DNA of 64,000 nucleotides from NCBI RefSeq assembly GCF_030547545.1, contig NZ_JAUOQE010000018.1:1-64000 (forward strand). The letters are read 5' to 3'. Positions 17,460-26,031 of the stretch are shown piece by piece. Every line of letters begins with the position of its first letter. Position 1 is the first letter of the stretch. This DNA comes from Amphritea sp. 1_MG-2023 (GTDB lineage Bacteria > Pseudomonadota > Gammaproteobacteria > Pseudomonadales > Balneatricaceae). The position numbers and the translations under genes were made by a program. The notes beneath the pieces are model-generated. The model ran no database searches. It worked only from the letters and a program-made list of their open reading frames with translations, and was not told the origin of the DNA.

Positions 17460-18992
17460 TTACAAACGGATACCTAGCGCCTTCACCGTCTCCATATTGA
17501 TATATTCATCAACCGGTAGGTCATTCGCTCGCTGAAAGTCATTAACCGCAGACATCGTCTTACGACCAATCACGCCATCAATACGACCGGGGTCAAAGCC
17601 ATCATCCAGTAGTGCTTTTTGAATATGGCTGATATTCGTAGTGGTCATATTGGTATCACACAAAATTGAGCGCCACTCCATATAGCCCTCTTTATCCAAC
17701 TTACTGAGTGTGACCGTCCTATATTCGGCGGGAATCTCAAAACGTTTTTCCTGAGCCGCGACAGCAAGCTTAGTCACTTCAACCGTTTCATATTTTTCTG
17801 GAATATCCATTCGCTTGAAGCCCGCAGGCTGAACAACAACGGTACGCTCAACGGTCTTATATTGAGCCGGTGTTTCAGTTAGACAGATTTTATTACCCGT
17901 ACGCGTACTGCTCGGATGCGTCATATCGTGAACTTCATGCCAATCAAACTCATAATCATGCACTTTTTTGGTTAACGCGACATCTGAATACTCCGCAGGC
18001 ACTGCCATCCGCTGTTCCCGCGCTTCAGAAACCAGCTCTTGTACTTTCACTGTTTTATACTCAGCAGGTATCTCAATCGTGCGTGTACTAGCCGGTGTTA
18101 CCAACACCTCACGAGAAACTGTTTTGTAAGTGGCTGGGATATCAACCAAACACATAATTTCACCGGTGGCCTGATCAATCTTCTGAATCGGCCCCGTGCC
18201 TTTTTTCCATACCGTATGGGCAGGCACATCGACAACCTGTTCGGTCATCGTTTTATATTGCGCCGGTATCTCTTGAATACGACTACTGGCTTCTTTCACC
18301 ATGACGCGCTTTTCAACCCAACGATATTTCGCTGGCACGACGCTCACTTTTTCGTAAGCTTCGCGAGTTAAAACCGTTTCCTTGACCTGCTCAAACTCGG
18401 CAGGCACATAGTGCTCGTGAAAACACATGCCTGGCTTAGCCGCATCAAGATCAATACCGTGTGATGCCGCTGCCGCTAGTAAGTTCTGGCTAGCAGGAGC
18501 ACTGTTTAAGCTTTTATCGATGCGCCAGACTTGCTCGGCTTCACGTATCAGTTTCTGTTCTTTAACGACATCATACTTGGCAGGCACCGGTGTCATTTTG
18601 AAGCTCGCCGGTTGCACCATGAGACGCTCAGTCACGGTTTGATATTGCGCGGGCACGACTTCAACGCGCTGCCCCGCCTCTTTGACTAATACCGTCTCGG
18701 TATACGTTTGATACTCTGGTTCCACCCAAACCCGAGCATAACACTCACCCGATTTGGCTGCGGGCGGTAGTAAGGGCTCACTTCCCACCCCTTGACTGGC
18801 GGCTTTATCGGCGAGCATCGCTTCCCGTTGTGCCAACGCTTTCTCTTTATCGATTAGGTTTTGATTACGCTGTTCTAACTCTACAGGATCGAAAACAGCC
18901 GTGGTCTGTGGCGTTTGAGTGCTACATGCAGCCAGAAAAATAGCGGCACTTAAGCCTGTCAGACGAAAGACATGATGCGATGTAATTTTCAT
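17460..18992 (-). CDS. Repeat-rich lipoprotein with C-terminal peptidoglycan-binding domain
   Basis: A 510-residue lipoprotein: signal peptide with lipobox LAAC (C23), a short helical, coil-prone stretch (about 37-66), then twelve units of about 24 residues with the core P-A-x-Y-x-T-V, and a peptidoglycan-binding domain of the PG_binding_1 type (about 452-508, with GFDPGRIDGVIGRKTMSAV). The units come in threes: each triplet opens with a cysteine (C84, C190, C281, C370) and closes with a tryptophan (W156, W262, W351, W440), the two being 70-72 residues apart each time. I know no function for this repeat. Its anchor and end domain suggest an outer-membrane protein that reaches to the cell wall. 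It is a single-gene unit with its own terminator, downstream of tyrS. Confidence 0.8.
   Translation of the reverse strand: MKITSHHVFRLTGLSAAIFLAACSTQTPQTTAVFDPVELEQRNQNLIDKEKALAQREAMLADKAASQGVGSEPLLPPAAKSGECYARVWVEPEYQTYTETVLVKEAGQRVEVVPAQYQTVTERLMVQPASFKMTPVPAKYDVVKEQKLIREAEQVWRIDKSLNSAPASQNLLAAAASHGIDLDAAKPGMCFHEHYVPAEFEQVKETVLTREAYEKVSVVPAKYRWVEKRVMVKEASSRIQEIPAQYKTMTEQVVDVPAHTVWKKGTGPIQKIDQATGEIMCLVDIPATYKTVSREVLVTPASTRTIEIPAEYKTVKVQELVSEAREQRMAVPAEYSDVALTKKVHDYEFDWHEVHDMTHPSSTRTGNKICLTETPAQYKTVERTVVVQPAGFKRMDIPEKYETVEVTKLAVAAQEKRFEIPAEYRTVTLSKLDKEGYMEWRSILCDTNMTTTNISHIQKALLDDGFDPGRIDGVIGRKTMSAVNDFQRANDLPVDEYINMETVKALGIRL
17658..18743 (-). repeat. Four-module protein repeat, each of three PAxYxTV units
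   Basis: Residues 84-445 of the lipoprotein are four modules, each Cys-[three PAxYxTV units]-Trp, joined by variable linkers of 18-33 residues. Unit starts include VPAQYQTV, VPAKYRWV, IPAEYKTV (312 region), TPAQYKTV and IPAEYRTV. A fifth cysteine (C445) follows the last module. Confidence 0.8.
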
Positions 18993-19089
18993 ACATCCCC
19001 CTCATAAAATTATTTTTTGTCTTATAAAGGTAGAACATAAATCCACTACTGCTATGCACCATTAGGCTAATACCCGCAAAAACGACAAA

Positions 19090-19124
19090 AAAAACGCGCT
19101 CATTCTTGCGAATAGCGCGTTTTT
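19090..19124 (-). terminator. Terminator of tyrS
   Basis: AAAAACGCGCT and its exact complement form an 11-bp stem about 15 bases after the tyrS stop, with a T run on both sides, so it can end transcription in either direction. Confidence 0.85.
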
Positions 19125-19139
19125 CGTTAGCGATCGTTA

Positions 19140-20438
19140 TCAGATAGAAAAGAGGTGATGCTTTTTCTTACCAAGTTTAACTAGGAAAAAGCGCTGATAG
19201 GTGCCATTCGCTGCGGTAAAAATCGTGGCCGCTTGCATATTGTCATCCATGCCTTTCTCAACACCGTTGATGATCACCGCATTACGTTGCAGGGCATCTT
19301 TAATCTGCTTACCTGACGCCGCTAAACCCGCATCACTCAGCAGCGTGGTTAACGGTGTTTCAGCCAGATCGATATCCACTAAGCGAGAAGATGGTAAGCC
19401 ATCCAGTTGTAGCTGTTCAAAATCAGCTTCGTTTAGGTCAGACAGATTACCGCTAAACAGTGCTTCAGTAATTCGCATCGCCGCCGTCAATCCCTCTTCG
19501 CCATGTACCAGACGCGTGACTTCTCGTGCCAATACCGCCTGCGCTTCAGGACGACCCTCACGCTCCGCATCTGACTTTTCTAACGCATCGATCGCTTCAA
19601 CCGATAAGAAAGTAAAATATTTCAGGAAAGCATAAACATCGGCATCTGCGGTTTGCAGCCAGAACTGATAAAACGCATAAGGCGAGGTTTTAGTCGGTGA
19701 CAGCCAAATGGTACCCGACTCGGTTTTACCAAATTTAGTGCCATCTGATTTAGTAATCAGCGGTAACGTCAGACCAAAAGCCTTGTTACCGTTCATCCGT
19801 CGTGTCAGCTCCGTTCCGCCGGTGATGTTGCCCCACTGATCAGAACCGCCAATCTGTAAGGTACAGTTATGGCTGACGTTCAGCTGTTGATAGTCATAGG
19901 ATTGCAAAATCATATAGGTGAACTCGGTAAACGAGATACCCTCACCTTCACGATCGATACGCTGTTTCACCGACTCTTTCGCGATCATCTGATTCACCGA
20001 GAAGTGTTTACCCACATCCCGTAGAAACGTCAGAATATCCATGTCACGCGTCCAATCGAGATTATTGACCACGGCGGCACTGTTCGCGCCGCACTCAAAA
20101 TCGATAAACTGACTCACCTGACCTTTAATTTTTTCGACCCAACCCGAGACGGTGGCATCGTCATTCAGTTTGCGTTCCTGAGCTTTAAAGCTAGGATCGC
20201 CGATCAAGCCAGTCGCACCGCCCACCAGCGCCAGCGGCTTATGACCCGCCTGCTGAAAACGTTTAAGCGCTAACAGCGGTACCAAAGAACCGATATGAAG
20301 ACTGTCTGCGGTTGGATCGAAGCCACAATAAAGGGTGACAGAACCTTCAGCCAGGTGTTGTTCCAGTTCTTCTTCACTGGTCATCTGCGCGATCAATCCG
20401 CGCGCATTCAAATCCTGTAGCAGTGTTTTGTCTGTCAT
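19140..20438 (-). CDS. tyrS: Tyrosyl-tRNA synthetase
   Basis: This class I synthetase charges tRNA-Tyr. The 432-residue protein has the ATP-binding HIGS (H48-S51) after the [10 protein letters not shown] segment, the KMSKS-type loop as KFGKT ([12 protein letters not shown]), the tRNA/tyrosine-site LQxxDY-like stretch and a C-terminal S4 RNA-binding domain (about 365-430). It is full length for the TyrS type with S4. It is divergent from the M23 peptidase gene, as in the conserved tyrS-peptidase-anmK block. Confidence 0.97.
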   Translation of the reverse strand: MTDKTLLQDLNARGLIAQMTSEEELEQHLAEGSVTLYCGFDPTADSLHIGSLVPLLALKRFQQAGHKPLALVGGATGLIGDPSFKAQERKLNDDATVSGWVEKIKGQVSQFIDFECGANSAAVVNNLDWTRDMDILTFLRDVGKHFSVNQMIAKESVKQRIDREGEGISFTEFTYMILQSYDYQQLNVSHNCTLQIGGSDQWGNITGGTELTRRMNGNKAFGLTLPLITKSDGTKFGKTESGTIWLSPTKTSPYAFYQFWLQTADADVYAFLKYFTFLSVEAIDALEKSDAEREGRPEAQAVLAREVTRLVHGEEGLTAAMRITEALFSGNLSDLNEADFEQLQLDGLPSSRLVDIDLAETPLTTLLSDAGLAASGKQIKDALQRNAVIINGVEKGMDDNMQAATIFTAANGTYQRFFLVKLGKKKHHLFSI

Positions 20439-20733
20439 TGCCTTCTATTAACCCTTCATAAAATAAGTAGCCATTATTGGAGGTCGTATTCTACCCTTCC
20501 ACATTAAATCCGACAAACCTATGATGCTGAAACAACGCTAAGATTCGGGTCGGTTAATCACGCGGATCGTTATTGAGTAACCATTGGCGGCGATTCACAG
20601 ACAGTCGTGTCTCCCATCAATGGCAGTTTGACTGCTATATACACTGTTCTTCGCCGATATAATGTGAATATTTCGATTATTTGTTCGCTTCCGGTATACT
20701 TTGCATAACTTTTAACCACTGAGGCAGAGCCGC

Positions 20734-22086
20734 GTGTTGATAATCAAGCGTCTAAAACAGCATCTTCCCGTTACTCACCTGACGGCAGTCATTATCTGCA
20801 CGGTGATTATTGCGCTAACGGCCATGCTAATGCCTTCGCAAGATGCACCCGCATCCGTATTGAATGCGACAAGTACCTCGGCACAACCTCTGCCTCTAAA
20901 AACGAGTACTGCTGACAGCACATCAACGCTATCGCAACAACAAATTCAACAACAGCCTCAACAACAGGCTTATCCACAAAGCCCCGATGTGTGGCAGGAT
21001 TTCACCGTGCGTCAAGGGGACACGCTAACCTCGATTTTTAAACGGGCGGGGCTCAGCAGCCGAGAAGCCTTTCTTGTGAGTACCGCGGTCAAGGATACCG
21101 AGGCCTTAAAACGCATCTATCCAGGCCAAACACTCAGCTTTGTTATTAACGATCAGCAATTATACAAGCTCAAACATATCCGTAATCAACTCAACAGTTC
21201 ATTGATTATCGCCTCCGAGCAGGGCTATGAGGTTAAAGAGATCGAAAAGCAGCCCGATATCCAACCACGCTTTATTCAAGGTTCTATCGAAAACTCCCTA
21301 TTTCTCGATGCCTCTCGGGCAGGCTTATCGGATCGTATGATCATGGAGTTAGCCGCCATCTTCGGCTGGGATATCGATTTCGTACTGGATCTGCGTCAAG
21401 GCGATCATTTTAATCTGGTCTACGAAGAGCGATTTCTCGATAACCAAAAAATAGGCGAAGGTAACATCCTCTCGGCTCAGTTCGTCAATCAAGGTCAAAG
21501 CTATACCGCTATCCGCTATACCGATAGTCAAGGTAATAGTCGTTATTACACGCCTCAAGGTGACAGTATGCGTAAAGCCTTTTTACGCAGCCCAGTCGAC
21601 TTTGCTCGCATCAGCTCCAGCTTCAAAACACGTCGCAAGCATCCCGTGCTCGGTCTTACTCGAGCTCATAAAGGCACCGACTATGCAGCCCGCACCGGCA
21701 CACCGATCAAAGCGTCCGGCGATGGGAAAATCATTTGGCGAGGTAAAAAAGGCGGCTATGGTAACTGTGTTATCGTGCAACACGGGGGCAATATCACTAC
21801 CCTCTATGCGCATATGAGCAATTACCGTAAAGGCCAGAAAAACGGCAGTCGCGTGCAACAAGGGGATGTGATTGGTTATGTCGGTCAAACCGGTCTCGCA
21901 TCGGGCCCTCATTTGCATTACGAGTTCCGAGTTAACGGCGTCCATAAAAACCCACAAACAGTTAAGTTACCGCATGCCTCGCCTATAAATAAGGCTGAAC
22001 GTGGGCATTTTTTCAGCGTAGCTGAACAGAGCCTGGCACAGCTAGAAGCTTACAAAGCGACTCAATTGGCTTCACTATCTGACTAA
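20734..22086 (+). CDS. M23 murein endopeptidase, MepM-like
   Basis: A 450-residue envelope peptidase that should cut peptide crosslinks in peptidoglycan. An N-terminal membrane anchor (about 14-33) is followed by a Gln-rich linker (69-79), a LysM/OapA-like domain (about 88-140, VRQGDTLTSIFKRAG) and a C-terminal M23 domain with the zinc motif HxxxD at H312-D316, H360 and GPHLHYE (H393, H395). All catalytic residues are present. The start is GTG with a GAGG site nine bases upstream; no nearby ATG keeps the anchor. Cell-wall recycling context is supported by anmK starting 26 bases downstream. Confidence 0.88.
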   Translation: MLIIKRLKQHLPVTHLTAVIICTVIIALTAMLMPSQDAPASVLNATSTSAQPLPLKTSTADSTSTLSQQQIQQQPQQQAYPQSPDVWQDFTVRQGDTLTSIFKRAGLSSREAFLVSTAVKDTEALKRIYPGQTLSFVINDQQLYKLKHIRNQLNSSLIIASEQGYEVKEIEKQPDIQPRFIQGSIENSLFLDASRAGLSDRMIMELAAIFGWDIDFVLDLRQGDHFNLVYEERFLDNQKIGEGNILSAQFVNQGQSYTAIRYTDSQGNSRYYTPQGDSMRKAFLRSPVDFARISSSFKTRRKHPVLGLTRAHKGTDYAARTGTPIKASGDGKIIWRGKKGGYGNCVIVQHGGNITTLYAHMSNYRKGQKNGSRVQQGDVIGYVGQTGLASGPHLHYEFRVNGVHKNPQTVKLPHASPINKAERGHFFSVAEQSLAQLEAYKATQLASLSD

Positions 22087-22112
22087 TCTCAACCGGACTC
22101 TCAGGAACTTTC

Positions 22113-23231
22113 ATGAATGCCCCGATTTTTATAGGCCTGATGTCCGGCACTAGCCTTGACAGTATTGATGCCGTCGCGGTGCGGTTTGAACCGACATTTG
22201 AATTGATCGCCAGCCATAACGAGCCCATTCCTGCCGCCATCCATGCTGCCACACTCGCACTGTTTAATCCCGCCGATAATGAGATTGAACGCTTAGGCCG
22301 ACTAGATCTAGCGTTAGCGGAATTATTTGCCACGGCTGTCAACCAGCTGATTCATCGACATCAGCTTGAACGTGCCGATATCGTCGCGATCGGTAGTCAT
22401 GGTCAGACGATTCGTCACCGTCCCGAAGCCCACTTCACCTTACAGATCGGCGATCCAAACCGCATAGCGGAACTCACCGGTATTACCACCGTTGCTGATT
22501 TTCGTCGTCGGGATATGGCCGCCGGCGGTCAAGGTGCCCCGCTCGTTCCCGCTTTTCATAGCGCACTCTTTCGTCACCCGAAACACAATCGAATACTGGT
22601 GAATATCGGTGGCATGGCGAACCTAACCATCCTTGAGGCAGCCGCCCACAAACCTGTACTCGGCTACGATACGGGCCCAGGCAATGTTTTAATGGATAGT
22701 TGGATCAAGCAGCAACAGCAGAAAAACTATGATCGAGAGGGCCAATGGGCGGCAACCGGAGAGGTTATCCCGCCACTCTTACAGGCGATGTTGGCACTCC
22801 CGTATTTCAGTGAAGCAGCGCCTAAAAGTACCGGCCGAGAACAATTTAATCACGCTTGGATCGAGCAGTCTCTCAAGGCGTTGGAAACGCAACCCAAGCC
22901 TGAGGACGTACAAGCTACCCTATTGGAATTAACCGCTCGCTCTATTACCGATGCTATCCTCAATCATCATCTCGATGATCTACAGATTTTTCTGTGTGGC
23001 GGCGGGAGTTATAATCAGACATTGAAAAAACGTCTGACTGAGCTACTCAAACCCCATTCACTGACGACCACCAGCGACCTAAACCTCGCCCCTGATTGGG
23101 TTGAAGCAGCAGCATTTGCATGGCTCGCGTACAGGACACTCAATCATCAAAGTGGTAACGAGCCCGGCGTTACTGGAGCAGCCGGTTATCGTCCATTAGG
23201 CGCCATTTATTGGGGTAACAGTGGCGTCTAA
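22113..23231 (+). CDS. anmK: Anhydro-N-acetylmuramic acid kinase
   Basis: AnmK converts 1,6-anhydro-MurNAc from wall recycling to MurNAc 6-phosphate. The 372-residue protein carries the family's ASKHA-type ATP fold: LMSGTSLDSIDAV at the N-terminus (phosphate 1), the IGSHGQTIRH motif, TVADFRRRDMAAGGQGAP with the catalytic aspartate, NIGGMANLT and the CGGGSYN adenosine loop. It follows the M23 peptidase closely, so the two are likely cotranscribed. Its stop codon is five bases from that of convergent nsrR. Confidence 0.96.
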   Translation: MNAPIFIGLMSGTSLDSIDAVAVRFEPTFELIASHNEPIPAAIHAATLALFNPADNEIERLGRLDLALAELFATAVNQLIHRHQLERADIVAIGSHGQTIRHRPEAHFTLQIGDPNRIAELTGITTVADFRRRDMAAGGQGAPLVPAFHSALFRHPKHNRILVNIGGMANLTILEAAAHKPVLGYDTGPGNVLMDSWIKQQQQKNYDREGQWAATGEVIPPLLQAMLALPYFSEAAPKSTGREQFNHAWIEQSLKALETQPKPEDVQATLLELTARSITDAILNHHLDDLQIFLCGGGSYNQTLKKRLTELLKPHSLTTTSDLNLAPDWVEAAAFAWLAYRTLNHQSGNEPGVTGAAGYRPLGAIYWGNSGV

Positions 23232-23235
23232 ACGC

Positions 23236-23664
23236 TCACATCGCGGAGATGAGCGGAATTAACTGACGCTGATTGAGCATGATATCTGCGAGAGTGTATT
23301 GACGCATCGTATCGATAAAGGCCTGCATCCCTTTCAGCAACGCATTCTTAAGTTCGCAACCGGCGACTAACTGACAGGATGTGGTCACGCAATCGACACC
23401 GTCCAAATGATTTTCAAGCTGTTCAATCACCTCTCCGATATTGATCAGCTCAGGCTTAACGGCCAACCGAATCCCGCCATTTTTACCTCGAATCGTTTGA
23501 ACATAACCCAGTTTGGCTAACTGTCCGATCACTTTGACCATATGGCTCTGAGACACTCGATAAACACCTGCAACCTCAGCCACACTGCTCAGTTGATCCT
23601 CTTTCAAGCTAGCAAGATACATCAATGTTCGCAGACCAAAATCGGTAAAAGCCGTCAGTCTCAT
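23236..23664 (-). CDS. nsrR: Nitric-oxide-sensing Rrf2-family repressor NsrR
   Basis: NsrR represses NO-detoxifying genes until NO damages its iron-sulfur cluster. The 142-residue protein opens with the MRLTAFTDFGLRTLMYLA motif of the Rrf2 winged helix and has the three cluster cysteines C92, C97 and C103, spaced as in E. coli NsrR. The ATG at 23664 has a GGAG site six bases upstream; a GTG two codons earlier is less likely. It is the last gene of the minus-strand hmp cluster and probably controls it through the 35-bp operator at 25601-25635. A hairpin lies just upstream of its start. Confidence 0.92.
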   Translation of the reverse strand: MRLTAFTDFGLRTLMYLASLKEDQLSSVAEVAGVYRVSQSHMVKVIGQLAKLGYVQTIRGKNGGIRLAVKPELINIGEVIEQLENHLDGVDCVTTSCQLVAGCELKNALLKGMQAFIDTMRQYTLADIMLNQRQLIPLISAM

Positions 23665-23695
23665 AGACACTCCAACACGGGCAAAAAATTAATAA

Positions 23696-23723
23696 AAACG
23701 GGGTAAATAACTATACCCCGTTT
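23696..23723 (-). terminator. Hairpin between the hmp cluster and nsrR
   Basis: AAACGGGGTA and its complement form a 10-bp stem followed on the minus strand by TTTTTATT. It probably ends most hmp transcripts, with read-through or a short private promoter serving nsrR, whose start lies only 32 bases on. Confidence 0.7.
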
Positions 23724-23748
23724 CATAGTCGCACAATAGTCGATGCCT

Positions 23749-23901
23749 CTATAAACGTCTCAACAATAGATTACAGCCGGTTGCTAAGGCGGCGGCCTGT
23801 GGATAAAGAACTCCCCACAGGTTTAATTGATCAGTGCTGAGGCAAAAAAACAGCGACATCACGCCGGCCACCGTCGCACTCTTGCAAATCAGTTTTATCA
23901 C
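23749..23901 (-). CDS. Possible 50-residue membrane protein after hmp
   Basis: A GTG-started frame begins two bases after the hmp stop and runs 50 codons. It would encode a protein with one or two hydrophobic segments (about 8-22 and 27-45), basic at both ends (MIKLICK start, RRL end). The close spacing to hmp, the membrane-like composition and the hairpin just past its stop speak for a real gene; the weak ribosome site and lack of a family I know speak against. If real it would be NsrR-controlled. Confidence 0.4.
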   Translation of the reverse strand: MIKLICKSATVAGVMSLFFCLSTDQLNLWGVLYPQAAALATGCNLLLRRL

Positions 23902-23903
23902 GC

Positions 23904-25109
23904 TCAGTTAACACTCTCTCCTGGCCCAAAGACTTCATAGTTTAGTTGTTCATCATCGATACCTAAGTCTTTTAATTGACTGTGAATCAACCGCATAAAC
24001 GGCAATGGGCCGCAAAAATAAAACTCAGCATCCGCCGGACAGTAATGTTTCAACCACTCAGTCGTAATATAGCCTTGATGATCATAATCACGGGATTGTT
24101 GTGCTCCCGCCGGATCGTCATAGAAAATCGCCGTCGTGAGCTGAGGGTAATCTCGCTTGAGGCAGCCGATATGCTCGGCAAACGCATGGGATTGACGATT
24201 TCGGGTTCCCTGTAGCCAAGTGACGTGACGAGTATCGTTGCTTCGTAACAGATCATTCAACATACTCAGCATCGGCGTGACACCCACCCCACCGCTAATA
24301 AGCACCACGGGACGATCATTGTGTTTCAAACAGAAATCACCACTGGGCATATGCACGGCCAACTGACTGCCCACTTTAAGCGTATTATGTAGGTAGAGTG
24401 AAACCTTTCCATCCGGCACCTCGGCTAACGGAGATGATTCACGTTTAACCGAGATTCGATAACCCTCTGGGCGATAGCTATCCGAGAGGCTGTACTGACG
24501 AATCTCTTCATACGCCCAATCAGGGCTCGTCACTTTGACACTCAAGAACTGACCGGGGCGATATTTCGGTAACGGCTGAGCGTCGTCGGGACTCAGATAA
24601 AAAGAACGAATTTCATCGCTCTCATCAACCTCACGCGTCACGTGAAACGCTTTAAAACCCGCCCAACCTTCCGCTTCGGCTTGACTATAGAGTTGCGCTT
24701 CTCGACCGATAAGAATATCCGCCAGTTGCTGATAAGCCTCCGCCCATGCGGCCAGCACGGCATCGGTCACGACCTCATCGCCCAATACTTCTTGAATCGC
24801 TCGTAGCAGATTGCGACCCACAATATCGTACTGCGGCGGCGTTATATCCAAGCTAAAATGTTTCGCGGCAATTTTCTCTACAACGCCGCCTAGCGCACCG
24901 AGATTATCGATATTCGCGGCATATCCCAAAATAGCCGCGGCCAGTGTCGACTGTTGTCGTCCACTCGCTTGACTCGCCATATTGAAGACATGCTGCAATT
25001 CGGGGTTTTCAGCAAATAGCAGCCGGTAAAAGTGTTGTGTAATCGCTTCCCCTGATGCTTGAATAGCAGGCACGGTAGCTTTGACGATCGTGATAGTCTC
25101 AGTTTTCAT
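23904..25109 (-). CDS. hmp: Flavohemoprotein, nitric oxide dioxygenase
   Basis: Hmp turns NO and O2 to nitrate with electrons from NAD(P)H. The 401-residue protein has the globin domain (1-140) with the proximal heme histidine H84 in KHFSLDI, then the ferredoxin-reductase-like FAD domain with RQYSLS, and the NAD domain opening at PVVLISGGVGVTPMLSML. The conserved C-terminal YEVFGPG closes it. I took the ATG at 25109 with an AAGG site; the frame is open 17 codons further. Upstream lies the hemerythrin-like pseudogene, sharing the NsrR operator. Confidence 0.96.
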   Translation of the reverse strand: MKTETITIVKATVPAIQASGEAITQHFYRLLFAENPELQHVFNMASQASGRQQSTLAAAILGYAANIDNLGALGGVVEKIAAKHFSLDITPPQYDIVGRNLLRAIQEVLGDEVVTDAVLAAWAEAYQQLADILIGREAQLYSQAEAEGWAGFKAFHVTREVDESDEIRSFYLSPDDAQPLPKYRPGQFLSVKVTSPDWAYEEIRQYSLSDSYRPEGYRISVKRESSPLAEVPDGKVSLYLHNTLKVGSQLAVHMPSGDFCLKHNDRPVVLISGGVGVTPMLSMLNDLLRSNDTRHVTWLQGTRNRQSHAFAEHIGCLKRDYPQLTTAIFYDDPAGAQQSRDYDHQGYITTEWLKHYCPADAEFYFCGPLPFMRLIHSQLKDLGIDDEQLNYEVFGPGESVN

Positions 25110-25179
25110 AGACAGCCTTAGTGTTGATATAGAATTATTTAATGGTGCAGTCCATAACACCGCGTGTTTGATGTTGGTG

Positions 25180-25561
25180 TTACCGCGGGTCGAGGTGATG
25201 CGCTTCTAGATAAGGGAAAAGCGTCCGCTCTTCAAAGCACATATTCACTTTGAAGAACGGGCGCTTTTACTAAAACGGCAAATGCCTGTAGATTCTCAGC
25301 ATTGGGAGACGCCATCAACGATCGCAGCTGTTGATGTTCATGCCAAAACTGCGACAAAAGCGGTGCTTCTATTCCCTCGACTAAGCTTTCCTCTTCGCTA
25401 AAGAGAGTCAGCAGCTCCGGCTGCAATTGATCGCCTTCCTGCTGCCAATAACTCAGCACCGCTGTGACACCGTCTTCAGCGCGTTCGAGTATCCGTTTCA
25501 CATGCACTAACGCGGTATGATGTTCTCGGCTCAAGGGCTTAAGTATCTCCGACCTATGCAT
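25180..25561 (-). pseudogene. Decaying hemerythrin-like gene of the NO cluster
   Basis: The frame opens well (CAGGAG ribosome site, then LSREHHTALVHVKRI, as in hemerythrin-like HHE proteins) but stops after 109 codons. Past the A4 run near 25265 the family pattern continues in another frame as CFEERTLFPYLE and ends naturally at TAA (25180-25182), so one extra A breaks the gene. Two expected iron-ligand histidines are also changed: Leu instead of His before FSEEE, and Asn instead of His before the MCFEER segment. The changes fit loss of function before or after the frameshift. Hemerythrin-like proteins with NO or iron-cluster repair roles are known beside hmp in other bacteria. Confidence 0.72.
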
Positions 25562-25600
25562 CTATTGACTCCTGAGGTTCTTTAGTAAGAGAAGAATATT

Positions 25601-25635
25601 CCTGTTAATATTCATTTGAAATGAATATTAACAGG
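25601..25635. promoter_or_regulatory. NsrR operator, perfect 35-bp palindrome
   Basis: CCTGTTAATATTCATTT and its exact complement flank a single G. The inner 23 bases fit the known NsrR site (an 11-1-11 palindrome of the type AAGATGCATTT-N-AAATGCATCTT), here with AATATTCATTT arms. It lies between the minus-strand hemerythrin/hmp genes and the plus-strand 66-residue protein, so one operator can control both directions. A second, weaker half-site follows near 25650. Confidence 0.9.
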
Positions 25636-25678
25636 GTATAACATATATATCAAATGAACATTATAGATAGGCACAACC

Positions 25679-25879
25679 ATGATTACTTGGACAACTAGCG
25701 AGATCTACGTTTTTATAACGGTCATCGTCATGATTTTGTTAAAACTCTGGAGTGTCTGGCACGTTGCACTTAAGGCGGGAGCAAATCGAGAGGGACGTAT
25801 CATTTTTCTAGGCTTGCTAAGCGGCCTCAGCCTCTTTGGCTTAACCGCAAAACTCTATATCTCGCATGTATTGAGTTAA
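25679..25879 (+). CDS. Small membrane protein divergent from the NO cluster
   Basis: A 66-residue protein with two membrane helices (about 8-30 and 41-63) and a short charged turn (KAGANREGR). I do not recognise the family. Its only upstream region is the 117-base gap holding the perfect NsrR operator, so NO-dependent control is likely. The ATG at 25679 has an AGG eight bases upstream. A very stable hairpin follows, making it a one-gene transcript. A role as partner of Hmp or of respiration under NO is inference. Confidence 0.65.
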   Translation: MITWTTSEIYVFITVIVMILLKLWSVWHVALKAGANREGRIIFLGLLSGLSLFGLTAKLYISHVLS

Positions 25880-25941
25880 TGACTTGCGTACGTGATGACT
25901 AATTAACGGCAAACTTTCAACGGCTTATGCGAAAAACAACA

Positions 25942-25991
25942 AAGCCCCGTTAACGTCTATTTACATCGGTAAATAGACGTTAACGGGGCTT
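25942..25991. terminator. Bidirectional terminator, perfect 23-bp stem
   Basis: Two exactly complementary 23-base arms (25942-25964 and 25969-25991) enclose ATCG. It sits between the convergent 66-residue gene and erpA. Arms end in AAGCCCC/GGGGCTT; the U run is short, so stem strength must do most of the work. Confidence 0.8.
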
Positions 25992-26031
25992 CTAATACAG
26001 CATGATCAGCATCAGCGCATTGTCGTGTTAA

